Origin: Larix kaempferi
Lineage: Eukaryota; Streptophyta; Pinopsida; Pinales; Pinaceae
NCBI GenBank assembly: GCA_027924585.1
Contig: BSBM01001026.1
Location: forward strand, 796,501 to 860,500
DNA length: 64,000 bases
Direction of reading: 5' to 3'
Numbering within the stretch: the first letter of the stretch is position 1; each line of letters begins with the position of its first letter. The notes beneath the pieces were generated by a model that saw nothing but the letters and a program-made list of their open reading frames with translations, was not told the DNA's origin and made no database searches. Of the stretch, positions 33,293-46,000 are shown in pieces. Position numbers and translations under genes: made by a program.

Positions 33293-33886
33293 TGGAAATT
33301 TTCATTTCCTAACATACAACAACTCTTTGTTAAAAAAAAACCTCGTGGATTATGTACAAAGGGATACCAGTTCCACAAACAAAATTTTCGATGGCATAGA
33401 TATACTTCTATTTGTTTTTAACAAACAAGAAAACAAAGAACCCTTGAAAGGGGATGTAATAACACATGCTATTTGTGTAATATAATTGTATTATTTTCCA
33501 TTTATAAATATAAATCCTTAGTAGAATGTGCAATCAATCCTTATCAATTGATATTTCCTGCTGCCCCAAATTGCAACTATAGATGGCTATGGACAATTGC
33601 AATTCTTGACATACAACAACTCTTTGTGCAAAATTTCCCTTATGGAATATGTACAAAAGGATACTAGTTCCATTAACAAAATTTTCGATGGCATAGTTAT
33701 AGTACTATTTTATTTTAGCAAACAAAACAAAAGCAAAGAACTCTTGACAAGGGATGTAATAACACATGCTATTTGTGTAATACAATTGTCTTCTTTTCCA
33801 TTTATAAATATAAATCCTTAGCCGCATTTGCAATCAATCCTTGTGAATTGATTCTTCCTGCTTCTCCAAATTGCAAATATAGATGC
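33293..33886. repeat. 297-bp tandem duplication
   Basis: Copies begin near 33293 and 33590; catacaacaactctttgt, aaaattttcgatggcatag and gatgtaataacacatgctat occur in both at a spacing of 297 bp. Frames in both copies read similarly (DVITHAICVI), but I recognise no protein. Confidence 0.85.
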
Positions 33887-36800
33887 AATTGTTTTATAAA
33901 CCCCCCCATAGGGACATTGCCACCATGTGGCTCTTGTTTTGGAAAAAAAATTATGTAATTAAGCCATAAAATGAGATATAAAAGGTTATATAAACATTTA
34001 AAAGGTGTTTTTTACCTATAATCATTTTAAATATTTAGGAAGTTATAATATCTCTTTATTTAGTCGAGAGATTCTAGATTGTCTAATGGTCATTCTTTAA
34101 TTGTAAGCTTGTTAACTCCAATGTGCTAGTCAACATAGTATTCACAACTCTCAAAGTTTGAATATGGAATCAAATCTTAATAAAATCATCATAGGAATAA
34201 TAATGAGGGAGGAGTGGGTATAGAAACCAAGAATTATGAGGGGGGTGGAGTAAAAGTAGAGTATACAAACTACACTAAGTTTGGGATTGAAGAATTCATA
34301 ATGGGATGGGATTGCATAATTCATAATCACCTTTATATTTCTCCACCCGAAAATTATCATAGCCATGGGTGTCAATAGATCACATAACATTTTCTTGCTC
34401 ATGGACATTTAAGGGACTGAATGTTCCTTTGTGAAAATGATCTTGTTAATCCTTTGTGAAAATGATCTTGTTATTGAGCATGTGTCTTCATCAATCACAT
34501 AGACCCATGGTCGCATGAATCCCTTGATATCCATTCTCAACACACGATGTTAACCACATGTTGTCCTTAACAATGATGCTCAATGCATGAATGCTCTTAA
34601 AAATATAGTATGTTGTTTATGGGGGATCAAAATATGGAAAACTATAATTATGACAAAGATATACATTGAGATGTGTAATTCCAAAGCAGTTTTATTCTGA
34701 CTATCAAGTAAATGACCACCTTCAAAATATTAATGGAAGTGTTTATGATGATGAAACAACAAAATAATCTGATCAAAGAATGTATAAGAAAAAACCTTAG
34801 GTTAAATTACCAAAATATGAGTCCATGATAACCTTGCACAAACATAAACATCGTTAGATTACGATATCCCTTGCTAAGCAAGGAATAATAAGAAGAAGAA
34901 TATGGATTCAAATCTAAACCTATGATATGATTTGTTATTGACATCCCATAATGGATTCAATAGGAGTGGCATGAAACTCATGAATTCAAGGGGATGGGGT
35001 ATATGGATTCGATGAAGCACCATTTACCCATCCCAACTGAAGAACACCATTTAAGTAACTCAAGTGGACTGAACTAGTCTATGCCAAAAACCAAAAATGT
35101 TTGAGCTATTTCATTTGCAACTTTTCATGATGTTGTTCCATATGCTTACTTTCATACAAAACCAAAACTAAGACACCCTTAGTAAATAACTTAATAGTAT
35201 TCATATTTTGGTCATACTAGGATTTTTTCTTGCTTGAACTTTGATGAAAATGAGTTAGGAATCTAAACTCCTCCAATTGCATCAACTCAACAAGTCACTA
35301 TGCAACTGATTCCTACAACTCCATGATATTACAGGTCATCCATTTGGGGCTCGATTGGATGGTTTGCACACTCTCTTGGTTTAACAAGCCAAAATGTAAA
35401 TGGGAATGCACACACCATTGATCAACATGATATCCAATGGTGCACATGAAAATTCCTAGCACCTCTTGACTCCGCCTCCATGTCATATTATCGTGTTTAA
35501 GTCATGACATAACAAAATTTTCAAACAATGCCAAATGTTTGTTTGGAATGAAATACCTTTTCCTAAAAATGCATATACATGCTTGGGCTATAATTCATGG
35601 AGCTATGGTTCAAATGTATCTTTGTCCCACTCTTGCACACAAGGTTGTCATTATATGAACCCATGGTTCTGGAATGAGATCTTTGAATGAGAGCCTTGAA
35701 CTCGAGTGTAACTTTGAGCTACCATTTTAAAAAACCCAGTATCCATTCAAATTTGCCTTTGATTTTCATGTTGATTTAGCATCCATTTTAGGGGTTATTT
35801 CAAATCTGAAAAACATGAAAACAATTATAAATGATATATGTCTATGCTCAAATTGAAAATCCATAAAATTAGAGATGTGATTCAAGTTAATCTCTTATTA
35901 TACCTTCATGTGATGCTATTGTTGTCGGGAACAATTTGGAGTTAATTCTGTAGTTTGAGTTGTTATTATGGATGTGGGTCTCATAAAATGACCAATTAGT
36001 GAGTGGGTTTTGATGGTTGGAACTCAACAAATAGGCAAACCTAGTTTTTAATAAGTAAACCATAGTTTAAAGCATAATTATATAAGTTGAAAAGAAGAAG
36101 AGAATAGAGTGAATGATTAAATTGTCTAATAATTGTGTGTAAAAATGAATAATCAAGTGTAAAAAAGAATTTAAGACATTGTTATCTAAGTTAACAAAAA
36201 CAAAAGCAATGAATACCTACATATTTATACATTTAATGACACCTTTTATTTCATTTACTCAATTTGGTTATGGTGTAACTCATCTCACCTACGTATTTCC
36301 TTCATATCCAAGACATCATGCCTACTGTTATTTTCATATATATGTCGATCTCTATATAATTACTTTAACAAATTCTTGGGAGATTCACCTACATCAACCT
36401 TCTTAACAACATATGATGGGAAAAGTTATTTAATAATATGTGAAATGGAAGGGGGATGTGGTGCAAGGCTACTTCCATAGGAATAATGGTTGTGATGCCT
36501 AGTAGTTTCGGAGCTTGAACAATGCTAGGAAGGATTTGATGGGTTTTTATTTAGATTCATGAATGTTTTATTTGGGATTGGGTATGGACAAATAAAACTA
36601 CTCACCATAGGGAAAAATATGTAAGGTGTTGAAATGTAAGGATGAGAATTATAGAGACTATCACCCTCACGAAAATTATAGAAACAATATTCATAGAAAT
36701 TGTCAATTAGATGGTCATCCCTCTAAAAATTTAAAGTAATTCTAAGCAATAACATAATCCCTCAATGACCTTACAAGAACTGAAATTTTTCCTTACCACA

Positions 36801-37272
36801 ACACTAGAAGGTGATGGCTATAAATTTGAATATTTGAGCAACTTCAATGGATCCGTGTGCAAACAAATCAAGATTCAAGAATTAATGGAACTAAAATTGT
36901 TCCTTTGGATTTCTATTTGAAATTGATATTCATCACTTACAAAGACATTTTCTTGATGTGTAAGGATTTTATTTTCCAGAATTGAGAGAGTAGAGGAGGA
37001 TGATGAGGATCATGGTATGAATAAGATGAGATCTAGGGTTTCCATATGGAAAAATAGATCCATTCAATCTCGTAGATCAATGATGTTTCCCCTATAAGTG
37101 AAATGGAATGGATTGTGAATGGAGAAGAGGAGATTGACATGAGCATGTGTTATATTAGATCTAATCATATTGGGCCTTTGTATCCAAAGGTAAGGTTCAA
37201 ATCACTCCTCTGTAGAGATTTTTTTTACTTTTAATTTTGAAAAAATAATAGATAAGGAAGTTGTTTTCTTAA
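33887..37272. other. No gene seen; 3.4 kb of unassigned AT-rich DNA
   Basis: Only short open frames without motifs. A small direct repeat (cctttgtgaaaatgatcttg) lies at 34424-34466. An acidic run GEEEIDMSMCYIRSN can be read near 37120-37165, too short to assign. Confidence 0.45.
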
Positions 37273-38106
37273 GAGGGAGGATGTTGACATTTTGAAACTA
37301 GGCTCAGTTCTACACTCCTAGTATGATTCTTTTGATTCATTGAGGGATAGGGGAGGAAATATCCTTTGTATATTTTTGGATTCAAATCTTCTCTCTACAC
37401 CTATGGGACCCAAACATCTTGAGGATGGTGGGAAATAATCTAGGATACTTTCAAAGAGAGGTGGTAAAAACTCTAGAGGGGGGAGGCACCCTTCATTGTT
37501 TGGTATTGGTGTTTATTGGCAATGTTATATTGAAGGAAATAATCTTGAATGGATTTGAAAGAGTTGATATTGGATGGTGTTTTATGAAAATCTACCCTTT
37601 CAATTTCATTTTTGTTTTATGCATGGCCATTTTCTTAGTGATTGTATTATGAAGAGATTTACAAAAAAAAATTAAAAATATTATATCCGAGGGAGGATGT
37701 TGACATTTTGAACCTAGGCTCAGTTCTACACTCCTGGTATGATTCTTTTGATTCATTGAGGGATAGGGGAGGAAATATCCTTTGTATAGTTTTGGATTCA
37801 AATCTTCTCTCTACACCCATGGGACCGAAACATCTTGAGGATGGTGGGAAATAATCTAGGATACTTTCAAAGAGAGGTGGTAAAAACCCTAGAGGGGGGA
37901 GGCACCCCTCATTTTTTGGTATTGGTGTTTATTGATAATGTTATATTGGATGAAATAATCTTGAATGGATTTGAAAGAGTTGATATTGGATGGTTTTTTA
38001 TGAAAATCTACCCTTTCAAATTCATTTTTGTTTTATGCATGGCCATTTTCTTAGTGATTGTATTATGAAGAGATTTACAAAAAAAAAAAAAAAATATTAT
38101 ATCCGA
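37273..38106. repeat. 416-bp tandem duplication
   Basis: 37273-37688 and 37689-38106 are near-identical copies (gagggaggatgttgacattt at the start, atttacaaaaaa ... atatccga at the end). They differ by few substitutions and by A-tract length. Each holds the same 77-codon open frame, which shows no known motif. Confidence 0.93.
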
Positions 38107-38407
38107 GCTTATGTGATCCCCAATATCAAGAAATGGAGGAATTGATGGCTTGGAACACATATCTATTTATTACCTCAAAGGTCCTAATTACAGTGGATAT
38201 CTAGGGGAGAATCAGGGTTTGGAGCTGGTTTCAATTACAAGAGAATATCATGTAGTTTTGGATCTAAAGGAGGCGATTACATTGTTTACAGGGATGGTTG
38301 GGTAAACCTGGAACTATCTTATGTGTGGGAGATATAAAATGAGCAAATTATTTATTCATGTTTGTATATGGAGGATTCAAAAGGGAAAATGATGAAAATA
38401 TTACTAG

Positions 38408-40282
38408 TGTAGGGACCTCGCTTTTGTATACACTTACTTGAAAATTTTTAGAAACTTAAAACACAAAATAAACATTATGATGCATAATCATTAATAAAAC
38501 TGATCAAATTCGAGAACTAACAAAAACACAATACCTGTTACTGTAGGTCAAATCTGTTGTTGGAGGAGTAGTCATCGTCGTCAATCTAATCTCGCTTGCC
38601 CTTCACGTCCGCTTCACCCGTTGTGTCCCTCCAGCAGAAGCTCGTTTAACCATAGGCGAAGCAACCGTTAGCTTCGCCACCCAACCATAGGCTCATGCTT
38701 TCAGTCACATGAACACCCCCGAGCTTCGGGTCGTAGAGATCACACACAATAATCAAGAAACTCAACTTGGGATTCCCCCCCACCAAAATTTCCAGTCGAA
38801 CCCTCAATAACAGCAAGTCATAAACTAATCCAAGATTACGATAGCCATCCAGGATCTGGGTTCTTTACCCATTCCCAATTCCTTCCTTTTAAAGGAAAAT
38901 TCCATGCGACACATGTCACTTCATGCATAAATATATATTTTATTAAATTTCTAATTTAATAAAACTCACCCATCCATGTGTCAGTTTCTCTAGGAGATGC
39001 ACCATCATTCCTAAGTTTTCTCATGTTTTTCCCCAAGATATTTCACTTAACTCCTATTTTTGTGGTGTAGGTGGAGTTGACTAGGTGTCCATGCCTAGGA
39101 TTCCATTTTGCTCCTACATAAATATTTTTAATATTTTTAAATACTCAAAAATATTCTTTCATGTCGAAATGCATAAATAACCATTTCTAATATTTTAAAT
39201 GCCAAAATATTATTTTATGTGCAAATGCATAAATAACAATTTCTAATGTTAAAAGTACTAAAAATGCATTTTCCTAAGTAAATGCTCTATGTGCAATTTA
39301 TACGTTTTTAGGCCATTAAGTTAACAATCGTTTTTACTACGATCTCGCTGCCACGTCGTTGGGCCTCCCCGTTCCTTAATTCATTTCCCCGACATGGCAC
39401 CACTCCATTGGGTCCAGTCATCAATCGTTTCCATTTCTCGGCAAGGTAACACATCGTTGGGTCCTTGCATCCACTCTTTCCGTTCTCGGTAGGGTACCAC
39501 ATCGTCGGGCCCTCCTGCCACCATCCTTTTGTTTTGACTTGTGGGAACTTCATGTAGGGATTTCAGGAGACGTTACCTTATATCCTCCGTCTACTTGCTA
39601 TTAGGGACTAATAACACTGAGGAGTGAGTCCGTTCTCATTGCGCACCCCCCAACTCGTGCGTGATCAGCTTCGCGGTGGCCCACCTCGTACGCCCTCACG
39701 CTTTCCTCTTGAGCAAGCGGATCAGTTCTTATCTGCTCATGCGTGGTATTCCGTCAAAATTTGACATCATCGTCGCTCTCCCCATGTGTGATTTATCTGT
39801 ACTCTACGACCCTTCAATTGCCTTGTGTGCTCGTTAGTGAATCATTTCACTTGCCACTACACAGATTTCTCACAAACATATATTAGTAGTACTGTCCTCA
39901 ATTATCATAATGTGATTCATAAATATGCTATTTCGTTAAGCATTTATGGTTTACTCATAACATTACTCATTCATCTAATCAGAAATGCATCTCGTCGATA
40001 CTTACTTTCTTCGTTCTAATCACATAATCAATCATATAGCTAGCCATTAAGCATCATTCATATGTACCATTTGCATAATCAAAGTTAATCGTTAAAAAAC
40101 ATGTAATCATTCATTTACATCAACAATCCAGATACACATATATCATTATTTTATTGATTCACAATCAGTCGTAGTCGTGAATATACTCTATATAACATCA
40201 AGGGTTCATTTTATTAATCTTTCAATCAGTCGGGTCACTCAATAGGTTCCCTCAAGGTCTGCAGTAGTATAGGGACACTACA
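38408..40282 (-). repeat. 3' LTR of the 17-kb element
   Basis: On the plus strand it reads tgtagggacctcgctttt ... agggacactaca, 1875 bp. It matches 53594-55466 throughout (for example gaagcaaccgttagcttcgc, gggaccaataac-type landmarks, aacatatattagtagtact). In the first 82 bp there are 5 differences. Confidence 0.93.
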
Positions 40283-40297
40283 TACACCCCTACTTAT
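40283..40297 (-). other. Polypurine tract next to the 3' LTR
   Basis: On the minus strand agtaggggtgta directly precedes the LTR start TGTAGTGTCCC, preceded by cttcgagatgaagttctaaa. Confidence 0.6.
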
Positions 40298-40379
40298 TTA
40301 GAACTTCATCTCGAAGTTCAGAATAAATGCAGAAAGCTATGATGCACCTCAGTTGTGTCCTCCTAGTTCGCAAAGCTAG

Positions 40380-40680
40380 GACTGTAACTGTCCCACTGCA
40401 CTTTGACTTGATCAAATCAACGCTAATCATTAAGCAAGATGTAATCAATCAATTATCCCACTCCACATCTATAATTTAATTCCTTAATTCATTTATCAAT
40501 TATTGTCGTCATTCACATCTTTAGCTTTTCCTTAATCATTTAAGACATAACAAGGCTCAAGAGACCACTATCAAAGTTGTTCAGTCAGGTCACTTGACAG
40601 GTGCCCTTAAGGTCCACAATCATTCTAGGGCCATTACATACACCCCCTCTTAAGAAGAACTTCGTCCCGAATTTATGTCT
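40380..40680 (-). repeat. Second PPT and LTR-start fragment
   Basis: On the minus strand ttcgggacgaagttcttctt, then aagagggggtgta and TGTAATGGCCCTAGAATG repeat the layout just described. GGACCTTAAGGGCACC and CAAGTGACCTGACTGA correspond to GACCTTGAGGGAACC and TGAGTGACCCGACTGA of the full LTR. The LTR start lies at 40638. It is a diverged, truncated duplicate of the element end. Confidence 0.7.
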
Positions 40681-42773
40681 TATTGTAATTCCATGGTGAG
40701 CTTCACTTTATTTTCACACTCATGTCTTTTGCCGTCATCTCCCAATTTCATTTGTAATTTTATGTACTGAACTTCTCGTAATATTTTTCCCAATAATTTC
40801 CACTAATGACTTCAGTTTCTAACATTTCTCAAAGGTATCGTGAGTTAGTGATATAATATACTTATATAATTTTATCCTTTCTTTCATTTTCTTATCCTAC
40901 CTAGATTAATGAGCTTATCACATCCTCTCCTCATTTTGTCATTTTTGTTGTCATAAGACCACTTCGTCAGACTCATCGATTCGCACTGAGTGTTTTTTCT
41001 TAACCTCATCGAGTTCGATCTCGTGGCTAGCTGTCCTTTCATCTAGGTTTGATCATGATATAAGTTTAGCTTTATTGCGTTCATTTTATTATGCTAATCG
41101 TCTCTATACCTTGTTTTCCAATTTTCAGCTTCGTTCCACCTCCTCGACAATCTGTCAAAGTCTCGTCAATTTGAGCATCTTGGTGTTTTGTGAGTTAAGA
41201 TTTATCAAAAATTACATCCTTGTCAAATGTCTTGCAACACTCTATATCAGCTCATTATTTTCCCTAGCCACAGAGTTTACCTAAATGTTTTGTCCATGCG
41301 GGCTTCACTTCTCTAGTATAGGGCATTTAATACTCATCATTACTAGACATTGGAATTCAAGACATCAAGGTTTGGATGACGAATCCCAAGTTGTCTTGAT
41401 CACTTCAAGATTTTCGTAAGTTGATATTTGTGATTAATCAATAGCTACAGATGGGGCCAATCTCAGACCCAATTGACTTATCTTTTCATTTGTATATGTG
41501 TGTAATTATCTTAATACCCCTTTTCCATTTCATAATCCTTATACGTATAATTGTTTCTATATACATCACATCATATATATGTAATTAACACATTTTAGAA
41601 GGATACCTCAAACTTGCAATTCCTATCCTATAGGTACATATATATTTCGACTATACTCACCCCATTTGTTTTGCAATTCAAATAACCTTTAACTCGGAAT
41701 TCATGATAACCAAACAAAAATGAATCATAAGTATGATGGAAATTACCCTATGTTAGATTTACATGCTTTTTCATACAATCAACTATCAAACAACCAATGT
41801 CTTAAAAGCATAATTAAGTGCACTTTTATGGAATCATCTAACTACCATACCCTGCATGGTCGTCATATTTATAGAGCGCATAATTTTTCATTTTGTGAAA
41901 GCAACTTCTATCAAACCCTACATGAATGGGATTCTTTTAATTCACTTAGAGTAATCGAAAAAATGGACGGAACAAATTTTCATTTCTATACCTTACCGAT
42001 CAATTTTCCATAAGTTAACTTACTATGCCAAAATAATATAATTCCCATCATGTTAAGGAAAGACAACTTCTTTACATTACTAAATGTCTAATTACTTCAA
42101 ATATTTCCATCCTACAACTTTTGATAAGTACAATTATTTCTCGAAACATATATATATAGAATACAATAGCTTTCAATATAAACAAAATACTTATTATAAT
42201 CTAAATGAAAATCCATTTTCCTACTTAATTAATATGCATGCATTGTACTTCTTTTCATTATAAAGATATAGTGGTCAAACATGAGTATATATGTCTAATT
42301 AAATACAACATTGTTATCGTATATAACTTCTCAACAATAATAAGAATTTTGTAAAAGATAACTATAATTATAAAAAGATAAATTCCATAGGTCACAATTA
42401 TGCTCCTTCATCACACGAGTAAGTTTCTTCTATCTAATCTTTTGGTATTGATTAGGATAATTATAAGAACTCAATCAAACTTAAATAATAATAATGGCAT
42501 ATAGTCCCTCATTTCATATATCCAATTTATGACCAATCCATTCGTTTCCACTACTTATAATACTTCTATCTTTATTATTCAACAAGGGAGCTTCCGTCAC
42601 CATCTTCGTTTTCACACTTGGATTTCACATTTCTACCTTTATGGATTTTATCTTGAGTTTTTAACTGGATATTATAATGGCAACAGAATAGGACCACGAG
42701 TGAGTAATTTGCACGGTGATTAATTAAGAAAATAGTTATTTTTAACATATATATATATCAAATTTCATCCATG
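40681..42773. other. Element interior without recognisable genes
   Basis: AT-rich, short open frames only (longest 97 codons at 41720-42013, no motif). It may be the decayed 3' interior of the minus-strand element, but I could not find integrase or RT motifs. Confidence 0.4.
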
Positions 42774-42945
42774 CTGAATGTACATAAGAGACATTTCTCT
42801 CTAACCATAAAATATTACATTTCGTAATCAGATACGAATTAGTTAATTTGCATATATAGATGAATGTACATAAAGGACATTTCTCTCTAACCATAAAATA
42901 TTCTTAATCAGATACGAATTAGTTAATTTGCATATATATCTATAT
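42774..42945. repeat. Tandem duplication of about 88 bp
   Basis: The phrase gaatgtacataagagacatt, followed by tctctctaaccataaaatat and gatacgaattagttaatttg, occurs twice in succession (from about 42776 and 42864). The SINE-like unit follows directly. Confidence 0.85.
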
Positions 42946-43068
42946 ATTTTTTTGATTAGGGGAATTGGCAATTGAAATTGGGCTGGTACTCGTGTGAATC
43001 TAGAGATCTAATCTCGCTACAAACTTCTCATCTTTACCACTTGAGCTGCCCCCACTGGCAACAATAAT
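42946..43068 (-). mobile_element. tRNA-derived SINE (Au-like), minus strand
   Basis: On the minus strand gggggcagctcaagtggtaa (near 43055) is box-A-like, agattcacacgagtacc is box-B-like, and agcccaatttcaattgcc leads to a short A run (ttttttt at 42948-42954, plus strand). The order and wording recall plant Au-type SINEs; that family name is from memory of the general pattern and is tentative. Confidence 0.6.
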
Positions 43069-46000
43069 ATATTCTTTAATAAACATAAAATATTACATTT
43101 CATTAACAATTATAAAATAATTATTATACTTATACATCACATCTAGTTTCAAATACAATTAATTAATTTCGAAGAAGGTTATGTAACAACAATACTTATA
43201 TATTCCATTTTCTATTTGATATTGCAATGAACATTTAACACATATAATTCCATTATAATTTCGTTCGTTACATGATCATCATTTTCAATGAATAACGATC
43301 TAAATATATATATTCATATTGCAATTAAAACTGAGTATTAAAAAGAACGTTTTCAATTACAAAAGTATAATTAGAGTGAATACAGAATAGATCCACGCTG
43401 TTGTAAAATTAAATCAAGAACTTAAAATGAATAAAGAAGCATTGAAAACACAGTCGAGGTAAGGTTCAGACTACTCCAGAGAATGGATCGATGACTCAGA
43501 TGATTGAATGGTTTCGCATAGGGCTGAATGAAGTCAGAGACCAACGCCAGGATGGATCCTCGCTGTCCAAGTAAGTAGAGGAGATTCTCGGAAATAAAGA
43601 TAGGATCGTTCACAAGAAGTTTATGAAATCCACAAAGAACTGTAACTGAAAGTTATCATTATGTTTAAACATATTTAACAGAAGTTACCATTAATGAGAT
43701 CCGGGATCTACACAATTTGCAAAGGAAGGTCGTAAGCATGGATCTCGATCTGGTATAATGAATGTAAACATTGTGCGTACTCTTCGGCTGCTTTTACAGA
43801 GGTATACGAGTTTTTAGCAGGGAGCCAAAACTGTGGCGCAGTAGCCCATTGTAGGGTCTGCGATTCCTCACCGGCGAATACCGTAAGGCTTAAAGAGTGA
43901 GGGTCAGATCAAGATTCGAAGCCATCATCCAGTTCAACAGAGTTAAGGGCATGTTTAAACCATCAGAGGTTTACAAAATACAGAAGGTACAAACATAGAT
44001 CTTGATGCTTCTCCTACAACGTATCCATTTGAACTTTCTACAATACACAGATCGCAGATCGAATTTATTCTATAAATCCTTCGTGTAGGAATAGCAGAAA
44101 AACAACATATCACAGCAGGTGAAAACATAGAGATCTAGTCTCCCATATGAATCGAACCTGTAACTGTAAGTGTTCATACAAAAGATTTAAACAACCATTC
44201 GCAGAATTTATAAAACAAGCTTTAGATTATATACAAATCGGATCTATATCTGCAAATTATACAAAAGGTTAAAACATCCATTTCCAGAAATTATAAACAG
44301 AGGTCTAGTGTCCTGTAACTGAAATTATTTTATAACTCAGCTATGGCAGAACTCTTTAAAACTCTGTTTCGATTTTAAAGTTTCCTAAAAATTTAAATCC
44401 CAGCATTGCAGGATTATAGATCTTTGTGTAGACATTGCCACGACCTCCATGCTTCGCAACTCTGCATTGACAAATTTCTTTCAAATCTGCGTTGAAGGCA
44501 GCCAAAACCTTTGCAAGCTCTGCGTCTTGTGAATTTCTACCAAAACCTTTAAAAACTCTGCGTTGAGGGATAGTAAAAGATTTTGAAACTTTACATCTCT
44601 GCATTGAAAGTCCAGGATCCTCTGCCATCAAGGTCTGCGTGATTGCATCTCAGCTTTGAAACATTAAAACTCTGCTTTGAAGATCATCAACCTATCAGAT
44701 CTCTGCTTATTGTTTGAATCAATCTTTAAAGCGACGCGTGAATGCAACCCCCTGCGTGATAGCTTTCAAACTCTGCCCAGACCTCGGTATGGTTTGATGT
44801 TAATCCCAACCCGACTCGTTTCTTGATTTGTGAGTTTTTGACTGATGAGTTTCTTGATTTTGGAGAGCTGGTCGCTCTGCTTCAACCCTTGAAACTCTGA
44901 CTGGAATAGCGTTGAAGTTTTTTCAATTTCTGCGCTCTGCGTGAGCTTGCCCTCTACCACAGTCTGGAGCTGTTAAAGATTTTTGAAAACCCTACACATC
45001 TTAGCATTGAAAGATATTAATGATCTTGAAACTTGTAAACACAACGTGAAATATATTCATAGTGCCCTGCGTGTTTCCTTCAGCTCTACGTGAGATATCC
45101 TCAGCATTTGAAGGCGTTGATCTCAGCATCAAAGCGCAGTAATATTAACCCTCCACGTGTTCATTCACTTTGCCACAATTGCAGCGTTGAATGCTGAAAT
45201 GTCAAACGTTGAAGATTTTTGAAATACCTCTGCGTGAAATGGTTGATGGTGAGTTGCGGTTTGTTAAACTTCAGCGTTTTAGTCTGTCAAAAACCTCTGC
45301 GTGCTGCGTGAAGTTTCAAAAGAGTAGAACCCTGCATATGAAGTCGAATCCTAGCTTTAAAGCTTTAATCTCTGCATTACCTTTACAGCTCTAGCTCTGA
45401 ATTTTTCTGGATCTCAGCCTTGAATTTTGGGCTTAAACGAACGTTGTGGTGCTATCACCATCCAAGCTGGAATGTCAAGCGTTGGAGGCCAGCGTTAATC
45501 TCAACATTTGTGTTTTCTTAAATTTTTCTAGGATTTGAGAAATCTGAGACTGCTTGTGAACACCGATCCGAGACTTCTACGTGCTTTAAATTTCTGCCAG
45601 GATCTTTAAAACTCTGCGTGTCTGTAGACCTCTGCATTTTATGTTTTTTTCTGCATGCAAGAGCATTCAAATTTTTCTGTTAAAGTTTTTTTTTTTTTTT
45701 TTTGCTTTTGTTGCGTATGGTGTGGGCTGGGTCTTTAAATGCACTTCCCATCCATCATGAAAGCCTGAAGTGTTGAAGATCCATTGGCTTCTTCCACCTC
45801 AGCATTTGGACAAAAACCTGCATTTGAAGGATTTGGAACATCAAGTCCTGCCTAGTCAAGTTCATTTCGAAGTATTTTTGGTCAGACGCAACCGGCTTTT
45901 GGTAGTCAAATTTTTGGTGTAGCCAGTCAGCCTGCTTTTGGAAGCACTCCATCCCAGATAAACATTAATTGCTGGTTATGCTTTGACTGATAAACATTAA

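Noticed and set aside
37419-38068. 77-codon frames conserved in both duplicate copies as a gene
   Set aside because: Conservation comes from recent duplication; no motif or codon signature supports coding.
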